From contig NC_088111.1 of NCBI RefSeq assembly GCF_036370855.1, positions 20,991,501 through 21,055,500 on the forward strand: 64,000 bases of DNA. The letters are read 5' to 3'. Positions 40,620 through 51,510 of the stretch are shown here, in pieces. The notes under the pieces are model-generated. The model made no database searches. It was not told the DNA's origin and saw only the letters and a list, made by a program, of their open reading frames with translations. The stretch comes from Dromaius novaehollandiae. Lineage: Eukaryota > Chordata > Aves > Casuariiformes > Dromaiidae. The stretch's first letter is position 1, and every line of letters starts with the position of its first letter. The position numbers and the translations under genes are program-made.

Positions 40620-42539
40620 TTCTTTGTGCCTTTAGCAGCAGTGAGTACACACAAAGAACTCGCACAGCTGGCAGTGAGGCCACTTATCAGAGTAGGCACT
40701 TAGAACATCAGGGTCAGTGTCAAATCCTCCTTAATTGAAAGGCTCTTACAACATCAGCAAAGAAGCAAAAGACTCATGAAATTGTTAACTTCTTTTTAAA
40801 AGATCAAGAAAAATCAAGAGACGCTATTTAAAAGTGGTTCCACTGGATTGAAATAAACTGGTGGGGCCCTGTTTGCTGTTGTTACAGGAGCTCCTCTGTC
40901 TGACCGGACACAGTTATTTCTCAGGCAAAACCTTGCAGACCACGGAAGGACTGTCAGACCTACCTAGTCCCTTCTCCTGTGAGTGTTTGGTTAATATTTG
41001 CAGCCTCGTTCCATCCATGCAGATATCGTGTCATCACCAGGGTATTTGAGCACTAGCACATTTTCAGGGAGATCCATGACCCTCGAAGGGAAGAGGAGAG
41101 GACTGGCCTGTTTGTCCCACTGGGTGTGAAACATCATTCTGGGGAACTAGTGTAAGAATCTGAATGAAGCACAGGTTGTCTGGGGCCAGTCACACATGCC
41201 TCTGAAGAGCTGATCCTTTTGCTCCTGTCTGCAGGGATGGTCCCAAGAAGAGGATGCCACCAGAAGACTGCTGAAAATTTCCTCTAGCACAGGAAAGGAG
41301 GAGGTCCAGAGCCACCGCTGTACTTTGCAATATCTAGGTGAGGACCTTGAGACCTGCTGCAAGACTTCTTGATTTATGGAAGCTATTTAAGAGCCCAGGA
41401 GGCTCTCTGGCAGCTGTCGGCAGCCTTACGCACTTCAGATAGCTGATGAAGAAGGAATATCCCCTGGCTCTAATGCAGAGTTTGTTTACTTTCTCCTCTA
41501 GTTACATGTGTCAGATGGAGCACATTCATCTTCAGGAGTGAGACCAGTGCCTACAAAGCAGGCAAAGCTGTAACCAGAAACTTTCTGATGGAAAAGAGGG
41601 CATTGCAGTCCACAGCTAAGACACTTTTATGCTGCCCTACAATTTTCTTCCATTATTCTGCAGGTAGAGACAGGTTCCTGTCTTCTGCTGGTATCCACAG
41701 GCATAAGCCTCCGCAGCCACCAGAATTTAACTCTCAGTAACACCATCACTCTGTGTAGCAGTGAGTGCTTCTGGACATTTTGTGTTGCAACCGAAGAAAT
41801 TGCTCTTTGCGATTGAGCTTACCTGGCTTGGGTTCAAGAGGAAGCAGCTCTCCCAAGCTACCACTCCTCTGAGGGCAAACCACGAACATTAGACGTACCT
41901 CAGAATAGGGATGTTCCTAGTCCCAGTAAAAAACAATTTTTTTTCCTTCATGTTTTAATGAAAGTGCATTGTTCCCAGAAGGTCTCTTTCTTTTCTGTTA
42001 TGCAGTGTTTTCAGATTTTACTGGGAATGTGGCTACTCTTCTTTGTTTTGTAGTTTTGTGATCTGAAGGGAAATTTTTTATTAACATTCTCTCAGATGAA
42101 TGAGCTCAGCCTTGGGGTTTCATGTATACTTGCATTAAATGCTAGATTTGCAGGGATGTTCCCCTTGACATTTCACTTGGTCTACCTCTGACAACAGGAC
42201 TCTTCCCACCTTCTTACTCCAGCATTGTGCAATATTCAAGCAAAAACTATATGGAAAACAGGCCTTGGCCGAGAGAGAGATGAGGATCTGACATGGAAGT
42301 TTTGCTCTCTAAGAAACCAGGCTGCTGTTCCCTAGTAGCTTGTAAAAGGTTCTATTTCTCCAAGATCATAAGGAACTCAGTGTAAGAAACTTTCTTGCTG
42401 GAGGCAAGAAGTGACTAAGATTGATGCTTTGCCTTCAGAGTTGGACGCTTGGAACCTGTTCCCAGTTTTGCTCTAGATCCTATGTGTGAGGGTGAATCCA
42501 AAGCTTTTGCTTTCCATCTTGAGATCCTTTATCATCTGC

Positions 42540-42600
42540 TGAAATTCTGAGCTCTAGGGCAGGGACTATAGTGCCTAGCATCAGAAGATGATGGTTTAAA
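42540..42600 (+). repeat. Possible L2/MIR-type 3' end
   Basis: The phrase 'gagctctagggcagggac' followed by 'tagtgcctagca' resembles the L2 3' end (gagggcagggactgtgtc ... gtgcctggca). The match is short and by eye only. Confidence 0.35.
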
Positions 42601-45600
42601 ACATAACCTTTACGTGCTATGGTCAGGTACAGTGGTGGCTCATAGTAAATAGAAGCCAACTCTGCTTGGTGGCTGACACAGTGTCTGTGTTGACCATTGA
42701 AATGTCTGCTGCCTTTCCCAACTTGTGCTCTCTTATGAGAGGAGAAGTGACACAGAGCAAGCTTTTGTGGCACTATCCTCACCTGCACTTTGTAAAGCTT
42801 TTCAAAACATAAATGGTTGGGAGAGGCTGAAAATAGTTCTCTAAAAACTTTCCATTGCTCCTTTATCATTCTTATCTGTCTTACTCCTCAGATAGAAGAA
42901 GAAGAACAGATCAACTGTGAATGCTTCTTCCCTCATCTTGCTCCGCTGGATGCCCTGTAAAGCTAGCATTAAATTAACTTTCATTATTAAAGTCCCAACA
43001 CACCTGTAGTAAATTCTTTAATCTTCATAAGCCATTTCTGAGAACTTTTTATCAGGAGACAAAGCTTTGCTTTGTTAGCTTTTCCTTCAAATTGGGTCCT
43101 TGGGTGCTGCCAAAGGTTTCTTTATCAAAAATTTGCCTGATGGACTCACAGACAACCTCCTCTGGCAGAGCGGGAGGGATGGGGTCTCTGTGAATCATCC
43201 AAAGGCTGCATGTGTGCTTCATTTTAGAGTCTGCTTGTAGCAACTCAGCCCAGTTTTTTCTGTTCTGGAGGCTGTTTTCCTTTGTTAAACTTCAAAGTTT
43301 AGAAAGCTTATATCCAAATTAAAACACTTACTCTCCAACTCTTTGTACTGCAGAGAGAAAAAGCTTCAAACCTGGAACTGAGTGTAAGTGCATATATCAG
43401 TGTCTGTCTCTAGGATGCATGTCTGAAGTGCTGAATGAAGCCTGGCTGAGCGAAGTGAGTATAGATGCTAGAATAAGGAACAGACTAAAGTGCCCGTCCG
43501 TTGAACTAAGCCTCTGCTGATCAAAGCACAGAAAAAATGGTTCAAATGGTTCTTGAACCTTGCTAAAGAAAAGCTAAGCCCACCACACATTGTAGGAGCT
43601 GCAGTATTGTATTTAATTTCATCGTCCACACCCTCAGCATTGCTATTCTTTCCTTGGTTCTACTCTTCTTGAAGAAAAGGAAGTAGAGTTGATATCTAAC
43701 TCAGGCTCAAAAACTTTTATTGTACCATCACTTTAATTTCCTTCTGCCTTTCAACCCTGCAGAGCTGGGTCAGAGATTGCTGCCATCGACTGCCTACTGG
43801 AGATGAGAGAGCACAACCCCAAGTGCAGTGTTACAAGTCACAGTCTCATGCCAGGTGCTTCTTAACAAAAACTGCTTTGTGCTATGATGGAAATAAACTC
43901 AGGCTTCTCAGGCAGCAGGGCACAAATGCAGTAATCCTACGTAAAACGACGTATCTGTTGAGTTCCCCTGGGGTGCCCGAGGTCCTGCCCATGCCAAGGT
44001 GTTTGGAGCAGGTAACAGCTGTTACTTTATTAATGCTGGATCCTGGGGTTTCCGGCAGGAATAGTGCAGCTGAATACTTTCAGTGGAAGCTCTACACTTG
44101 CCTGAATTAGCTGCTGCCTCTGTTGGCTCTCAGAGCTCATGCAGAGCACAAATTTTGGCCTAAGCTTAGATGAAAAACCTCCTGAGAGGACCAAGAGTGC
44201 AGAAAGCTCCACTAACTGCCCTCTGCTTTGAGTTCAGCTCAGGATGATTGGGCCTCTGCTGGAGGATGTTGTGCTGCCAGAGGCCATCTTTCTGATGATG
44301 AAACTTAAAACGGAGGTTCAGCTTGCTTGCAGGCATGCACAGTTCCCTTGGTACATTCCCAAGAAGAGGATGTTAATCCCATTGACCTGGCCTGATTTTG
44401 ATCAACGTGGGAACACTCTGCCTGTGTAGGCTGTTCTGATAGTGTCGGCTACAGCAGGGATTTCCCGTCCTTTTTTCTTATTTTATATGCATTTTATAAA
44501 TGGAACATTTGACCGACAATGCCTTCTGCATTGGCAGTCACACACACTCTGTCCCCAGCCGCTTGTAATGACTGTCGCTTGGCAATGCCATGATTTGTTT
44601 CTATGATAACATAATGTTTCATCTCTCTAGTACTTGCATTAAATACTTTTTCTTTTTTCATAAACAAGTTTCCTTCAAGTTTACACTACCTGGTTTGAGC
44701 TACAGATGGAGTCAGCTCTCACTGGTCAAGCACATCCCTGATAGCTGCTGACAGTTCAGGGACTGGGGAGCACATTTATCTTCTTGACTTCTTGCAGCAG
44801 CCCTTAGTTTGGTCACACTATGCGGGGATTCACAACTACCGCATCTCCCTGCTTGGGAGAGAAATGATTCACTGTTTATATAGCTTTTTTGATGTCCTGC
44901 AGTACAAACATTATCAGATATGAACCCAGTTTGAACTTTACTTGTTACATGACTACTAATTATTTAGTAATGCATTGGGTCTCTCTGCCCCAAAGATACA
45001 CCTCTCTTGAGCTAAGATACATATGAAAAGCTTGCCTCTATTTGTCTGGTGATAGTGTCTTTCTGAAGACTCGGGTTTTGTTATCTCCATGATTCAGCAA
45101 ACATATGTACAGATAAGACTTTGAGTTATTCCAGGAGTCTGCAGACTATAAGAATCTACCAGCATCTGTGCATAACCGACCATGGCTCCACATGATACCT
45201 TGGCTTCTCAACCTGGCATTTTAGAATATGTGTCACAGGTTTTGAATATCCTGCTCTTTCTGTATTCTGTCTCATCTGTATTCCAGGAGCATACAATTGA
45301 GACAGAGTGGCATTCTGAATTACATAAAATGAATTAGCTGTTTCTTCCCTACCTCTCTTCTTTCACTCTGTTTATATGCAAATGATTCATAAACAAATGA
45401 ACTAGTGAAATAAAAAGTAGGCTTCATTTTTTAAACAAAAAAACTTTAGGCCTTGCATCTGAAAATAGCGACTCTGAACACTGCACCCAAGAGGATTTTG
45501 CCCATCCAGGTCAGATTTATACAAGATTAGCTATGCTATTTGTGAGCTGCTTTAGACACCGTGTACCTTCTGAGGGCAGATGAAGAAACACACAGATTAA

Positions 45601-46325
45601 GTATAATGCAGTTCAGGCTTATGGTTACCAACTTTATCTGAGATCTTCTCTTCTCTACAAAGATCAACCAAATCCTAACTGCAACACTGGTGTTGCTGTA
45701 GCTAAGCTGAGGCAGACACATTGGCAGAGCTATCTCCTTGGCTGGGAAGCACCACCAGCTTCCCTGCTGGTATGACACACCACCCCTTCGGTGATGCCTC
45801 GCTGGCACAAGGGATCTAGCTAGGATGTTTGTTGTGGCGGAGATTTGTGAGGCCTTTCCCAGAGCTCTAGTTCCATCCTTGCATCAGTATAATGCCATTA
45901 GGTAATTTCTGTGAGCGTAAATTGCCAACCATTAACCATGTGATGGTTCACACAAAGGTTCACATGTGAGCTGGTCACTCAAAGCATGCTGGTTGCCCCA
46001 TGCTTCAGTCATGCTTTTTCCTGCTTGACCAAAGGGCTGATCTAGCTCCTTTCATGCATGTATGAGATGTATGCAAGCACATTTCTGCATAGTGCCCGTC
46101 CTTACTTATGTGTCTTGGGCAGGGTGCTGGCAGGGCAGTAAGTAAGATGCCATCCCCTCTCACCTGCTTCCATTCTTCTTTTTCCAATGAGGTTGTACAG
46201 GAGGGTTTGCTGCTGTCACTAGTTGTGCTTCGTTCTGATGTCTATACTGACATTTTGTGTACACAAGGTATGACATCCTGGGGAACAGCCGGCTACAAGG
46301 TAGACTTGAGGAGTTCAGAATTGGA

Positions 46326-46506
46326 TTTCAGAAAAGAGAAGCTGCCTCTGCTTGAGTCATTCCACAGCATTCACCGACAGGCTGCTAGACACCCTGCCTG
46401 TCCACGTGGCACTGGCCACCTCGTCCTAGCCACTTTGGCTAGTGTCTCCTTTTTCTATGACCTAAATTTCAGAACACTCTTAGGTAAAATGATCTACTGA
46501 GCATCT
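46326..46506 (+). repeat. Inverted-duplication copy A (source-like, 181 bp)
   Basis: This is the longer member of an inverted pair. Its ends (TTTCAGAAAAGAGAAGCTG on the left, CTACTGAGCATCT on the right) and everything except an internal block of about 56 bp reappear as the reverse complement at 47,768-47,892. It has no flanking direct repeats, which suggests that it is the template and the other copy is the product. It contains no recognised gene. Confidence 0.9.
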
Positions 46507-46668
46507 GGCAACAAATCTAGGAAGGTAGGTCTGTTCCCTTTGCCCCAATTCCATCCATGGCTTTGCTGCTCTAACAACCTTCCACTCAGGTCTTGCACTT
46601 TTCCAGCATGCTACAGGGCACTGTCCCATTCTCTGCCCTAATTCAATGGATGAAATGATCTTTTCTAT

Positions 46669-46758
46669 CAGACATGAGCTCTGGAAAAGAGATGGTACAC
46701 TCTGGCAGTTGAAACAGGCAAAACTTGTGCACCATCTCATTTCCAGAGCTCATGTCTG
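46669..46758. repeat. Near-perfect hairpin, 28-bp arms, 34-nt loop
   Basis: The left arm 46,669-46,696 begins CAGACATGAGCTCTGG. The right arm 46,731-46,758 is its reverse complement at 27 of 28 positions, and the single mismatch lies at the twentieth base of the left arm. The stem can be extended inward by a few more pairs with one mismatch. The size is in the pre-miRNA range, but so long and perfect a stem is more typical of a recent inverted duplication. No known miRNA was recognised. Confidence 0.9.
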
Positions 46759-47745
46759 CTATGATCAGATTAAAGAAATTACTGAAGTATAGGACAGTAG
46801 CAACATTAACAAGTTTGTCTGTTAATGAAAAGATGAGGCAGGAGGAAAAAATCTGCCTGTTGGCTACTGAAAATTAAGTTGTATTGTGGTTATGAAGGCG
46901 TACAGTTTTACAGGAAGCTTAGAAAGGAGCAAAACATGACAGCGCTCTTCATGCACTCACACACATACATGCACACAAAAGTCTCATGCTCTTCTGCAGA
47001 AAAGTGTAGTATGGATCTGAGGAGCAATTGTTCATGCAAAGCATGTTCCCAAGAAGGAGGGGATGAAAACTGTTCTCCACAAATGAAGGCAGTGTTCTTG
47101 ACAGTGAATGAAAATCACTAATCAAAAGAAGTGTAATTAAAGCAATTACCGTGTTCTCTGCATACACACACCCTACAAGCTTCATAAATACTAATAAGAA
47201 TACAGCATCGGGCCTTGATGGATAGGAAATTGCTGGTTAATCACCAGGGAATGGATAACTTCCTCAGCCAATCTTCAGCTAATGACTTTAACACGCTCTT
47301 TTGAACGCACTTCAAACTGGCTGTGACTGCAGGGAAGCCGTTCAGTGAAGTAAAGCTGATTAATAAAGCTACTGCTCCCTGTGTGTATCCAGACAAATCT
47401 TCAGATAAGGTGCATCTTTATTAAAGCAAAGTTGCTTGGGTGTTGTGTCATGCACAAATGAAGGCTCATATGGCACTGCTAAATGTTTGCCCCTTTTACA
47501 GCCTGGTGGTGAAGGACCTGCTCACAGCTCTCCAGCATAGCCCCAGGCACAGAAGGAAGCCGTGTCCATTTCACTTGACTTCCACCAGCAAACCCACTTA
47601 ACCGGAATTTGTTCTCTGGTTTCTCCATCTAGCATGGAGCTAAGACTGCCTTGGAAAATTGTATTTGGGTTCTTTCATAACTACCGCTTCTGCCGCAGAC
47701 CCATTGTGGTCCTGTATGCTAAGTGATAATTCTATAGCATTTGAA

Positions 47746-47771
47746 ATCTTAAACACCTTTGTGTTTAAGAT
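47746..47771. repeat. 11-bp stem-loop at the insertion junction
   Basis: ATCTTAAACAC and its reverse complement GTGTTTAAGAT flank a CTTT loop. It overlaps the left 12-bp direct repeat and the first bases of copy B. The right direct repeat forms a smaller version (GACAC-CTTT-GTGTC), so the target sequence is itself hairpin-prone. Confidence 0.8.
47753..47764 (+). repeat. Left 12-bp direct repeat flanking copy B
   Basis: ACACCTTTGTGT. An identical 12-mer lies at 47,894-47,905, on the other side of copy B. This is the arrangement expected of a target-site duplication. Confidence 0.8.
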
Positions 47772-47892
47772 GCTCAGTAGATCATTTTACCTAAGAGTGT
47801 TCTGAAATTTAGGTCATAGAAGAAGGAAACACTAGCCAAAGTGGCTAGGACGAGGTGGCTAGTGCCACGTGGACAGCTTCTCTTTTCTGAAA
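47768..47892 (-). repeat. Inverted-duplication copy B (125 bp, internally shortened)
   Basis: The reverse complement of copy A at 46,326-46,506, lacking about 56 internal bases. Outside that gap I count three differences in 125 aligned bases. Only three bases (TTA) separate it from the left direct repeat and one base (G) from the right one, so the insert is cleanly bounded. No poly-A tail is present. Confidence 0.9.
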
Positions 47893-47893
47893 G

Positions 47894-47905
47894 ACACCTT
47901 TGTGT
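47894..47905 (+). repeat. Right 12-bp direct repeat flanking copy B
   Basis: ACACCTTTGTGT, identical to the repeat at 47,753-47,764. It begins one base after the end of copy B. Confidence 0.8.
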
Positions 47906-50900
47906 CCTTCCACTTGCTTTTTTTTCACTTCTATTTCCTTCTTGGAAATGACTTCCAGTTGCTATCTTGAAACCTAGTCAGGAAAGCTTTACCCCTTGGA
48001 GACCTTTGATAAAACTCAAGAACTCAGCAGCTGAGCCCCAATTTAAAGTGTTGGGCTAGCAGGTGACTCCCCAGGCACACTGAAATGTGACCAGGAAGAA
48101 ACTGCAGGAGCCCTTTGCTGACTCTCATTTCTGTGACTCCCAGGACACTTGAGTTTGACATGCACTAGACTTTCAGTTGGTGACAAGGCTTCCAAAAAGC
48201 CAGTGGGCCTTCAGTGAAAGAGGACACGTTGAACCATGTTGTCACCCCCTTCTTGATTGCTGTTTGCTTAAGCTTCTGTGCTGCAGAAGGAAAGCGGCAG
48301 CAGCCGATGATCTTCAGGGACCATAAGGTGATCATACAGCAGGGATGCAGGACAGCAGGGAGGGGTGGCTGGCCTGAGCAAAAGGCAGTTAATGCAACAC
48401 ATTCTGGCCACATCTAACTGGCTAAGCACTTCTGCAATATTTATTTGGCTGGAATGGACTCTGCAAGTGTACTGGAAAGATGGCTTGGTTCAATACCGCT
48501 ATGCGAGGTGCGGATGCTGTGCATAGCCACTGAGCCTGCAGCTCTGGTTTCTTCCTCCCCAGCAATGCTGTCTACATCTAAAGGAGTGGTGATAGTGTTC
48601 GAGCCTGCAGTCTTCTTACCCTCCTGTGCCAATGACAATGAGCTTCTCACTATCAGTGCTTGGAGAAGGTGGAACATCACTGAATCTTTCTGTAAAAAAA
48701 AGTCCAGAACCTTTTTTTTATTGAACATCTGTAACCATGTCCTTTCTGTGGAGCTGCCGGTGAACATTATAGCCTTGAATCTCTTGGGATAGCACATTTC
48801 TAAAGGAAGTAGCTCTGTTTTGTCAGCTGATGAGCACTTTCTGACCCAATGATCCTCTCTCCAAGGGCAACTCTTCAGAGGTGACGATGGAGAGACAGCT
48901 AGAAGCAGTTTCTGAGGTCTCAGCAAAGAGGGCCAGTGCATTGCTCAGAGTATCTTACAGACTTTGGGATGTTTTAGCAATCTCTCCTTGTCAGCCCATT
49001 GCTCAGGACAGCCCTCTTGACCTGTACAGCTACCCAAAGTTACATCATTCCAAGTGGCATGAAAGAGCCAAGCTTTTTAGTATCCTGCTCCAAGTATTGT
49101 CTTATTTTTGTTAGGGTGGAAGTCCAGGCCAAGCTGACTGTCAGCCATCTTAGATGGAGAGCAGCAAATAAATCTACCAGCTGCAAAGAGGATATAGAGA
49201 CATGAAAAGCATTTTAGAGATAAAGTGGATCTATCAGGGATTCAGTGTGAGGTGCCTCACTGGGAGGAAAAGCACTCATTCTTTAAAGTTGACTCTTTGG
49301 AGATAATCTGGTGTCGTTTTCTAAGGATGGTTTATAAAACAACTAATATAAACCTCCTTGGAGCAGTTTTCTTTCCACTCTGGGAATGCTTCCAGTTCAT
49401 TGAGTTATGATATCGTCACAAAGAAAATGAAATTTTATGAGTAGAATTATTGAAGACAGCAATCGGAAGAGGGCAATACTGTTTAACCATGGAGCTGCTG
49501 GGACCATCAGAGCAACACCAGGCAAGGCACGTTCAGAGGTTTTCAGCCTGATTCTTCACCCTCCTATGGTCGCCATGGTCCAGGAGGGAGTTCAGGTCGG
49601 CCTTTGGAAGTGCTCAGGACTGCAAAGAGGCTGCTGTTACAGCACTGCTGGCGGGAAGCAGTGCAGGGCTCTGTCTCTCTATCTGCTTTCCCAAGCCTGC
49701 ACCAGGAGAAGGTGTTGTGTGCTCACAAGCACAGAGTGGGGTGACAAGTTTGTAGGACTCAGCACACTGGGCACCTTCAAATTGTCTGATGAGCATGCAG
49801 TATCAGAGGAGCAGACTAGCAACAACAGGACTCTTACAACAAACATTTATTTAAACCATTTTTTTATCCACAATGTGTAATATTAAAAATCAAGATCAAA
49901 CTCATTTTCTCTCTCCTTTCCCATCCACTCTCTGCTCCTGTCTCCTGTTTCTTTTGCTCCCTTTCATGCTGCCCCTTCTCCTTCCCATCTCCTGTTTGCC
50001 AGTCACCCATTATATCCAAAGTCCTCCATCAACCTTTTTGCTTTCGCAGCAGTGTTTATTGCTCTTCTCTTCCTTCCTGTTGCATACATACCGCACTTCC
50101 TTCTCCGCAATGATGTCCTGGTTTTGAGTTTGCCAGTGCTGGGTTGCAAATTCCTTGGCCAGGGCCTGTGCCTTGCAGTGCACTTGGCATACTCCTGGCC
50201 AGCTGTCAGTAACATGTTACACTGCTGAGTGTAAGGCTGCTCCTTGAATGCATTCCCATGCTTGTGTCTTTGGCTCTGTTTGTCCAAGCTTCTTCTGTTA
50301 CACCTTCAATCCACTTGCAGAAATCACTTCTAATTTTGTAGTTCATAAAGCCAGAAATGTAACTGTAGGCATATCAGTACTTCCTTTTCTCAAGCCAGGA
50401 CTCTCTTACAACTGCTTTATTTCACAGGATTAAAAAACAAAATCTTGATTTATAGCAAAAACTGAAAAACGTGATCCCCAAACACAGCATATATGACAGC
50501 CTGGATTTCCTGGATAGGACATGATTTGTCTGCTTTTGACCAAGGCTGTAACATCTGCCCTGCTTGCCAGAGCAGTGCTAAGTGAGCACACACTTCAGGC
50601 AGAAAACAGTCTACCGTGTGTTTGTACAGTGCCTGAAACAGCACGGTCTGCACCTGCAGCTAGGATTATTTAGTGATATTGTAATGTCAACATTAGTAAT
50701 TAAACATGGGTGTAATTTTGCAGGCAGTGTCATTTGATTTAACTCTCTCTAACACCTGAGTGAGAGGAAAGATGGTTCAGCAGGGGAGTTATTAGCCTGG
50801 GGCATGTGTGATCTAAATTTCATTGCCAGCATCAAGGATGTCACTAAGGCCTGAATTCATCCCGCTTTCTACATTTGGAGACTAACAACGGAGGTCCTGC

Positions 50901-51145
50901 TCTGCAGAATGATCCTACCCACACCGCGTCAGAATTGTGCTGGAGGCGCCTGCCCTTCTCTGCGGACTCCGTGAGGACCAAGGACTACTAGGACCTAGGT
51001 TAGATACTTTAATTAAGGTCTGAAGTTAGGCTAGATGAATTTTAGTTCCCTTCCCCAGGATCAGCTCTGTGTGGCTGTGCAGTGAAAACTCATTTTTTGC
51101 AGGGTTAGTTTGCAGATGACCAGGGAACTTCAGGGCTTCTGCTCA

Positions 51146-51510
51146 GATCTTCCTGCAGTTGTCTGTGCCTTGTGTAGTGGCTTTCACTGCTTCAGTTGTT
51201 GCAGAAGGAAGGATATTTAATTGTTCTTTCTGTTTAGCTTGGACATCTTTAGTGCACTCACGAAGTTCTGCAAGGTTTGTTACTGATATTACCATTAACT
51301 GCTTTCAGGATAACAATACACTACAGCTGATATGCTTAGATACTGTAGTAACTGAACCATGAACTGATCTAATGACTGATAAAGGCTTTGAAAACATGAA
51401 GTTAGCTTGGACGACTGAAGAGCATCAACCAGATTCATTAGCTGCCGGAGTGCAGACTGGATAGTAAAAATCCTCTCCTGTGTGCCATTTGTAGCAGTGC
51501 AGTTTGGCAC
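51146..51510 (-). pseudogene. Possible decayed coding relic (two frames)
   Basis: Two adjoining minus-strand frames meet here. One runs 51,510-51,295 and contains ALRQLMNLVDALQSSKL. The other, in a different frame, runs 51,304-51,146 and contains LAELRECTKDVQAKQKEQL. Both look like amphipathic coiled-coil sequence, and a single frameshift would put them in one order. There are stop codons on both sides and no ATG start with good context. I noticed a faint resemblance to the C-terminal coil of the augmin subunit HAUS8, too weak to call. Chance frames of this length are common at this GC content, so this remains a suggestion. Confidence 0.2.

Larger units (their letters stand above)
40456..46325. 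other. Non-coding stretch, no gene recognised
   Basis: It contains a T29 run and a possible L2-type tail. The minus-strand frame at 42,480-42,869 overlaps that tail and has no recognised domain, so it is probably non-coding. No RNA gene was found. Confidence 0.55.

Noticed and set aside
48441..48941. 166-codon minus frame overlapping a 115-codon + frame
   Set aside because: Both strands are open with similar quality and no motif, so neither can be preferred as coding.
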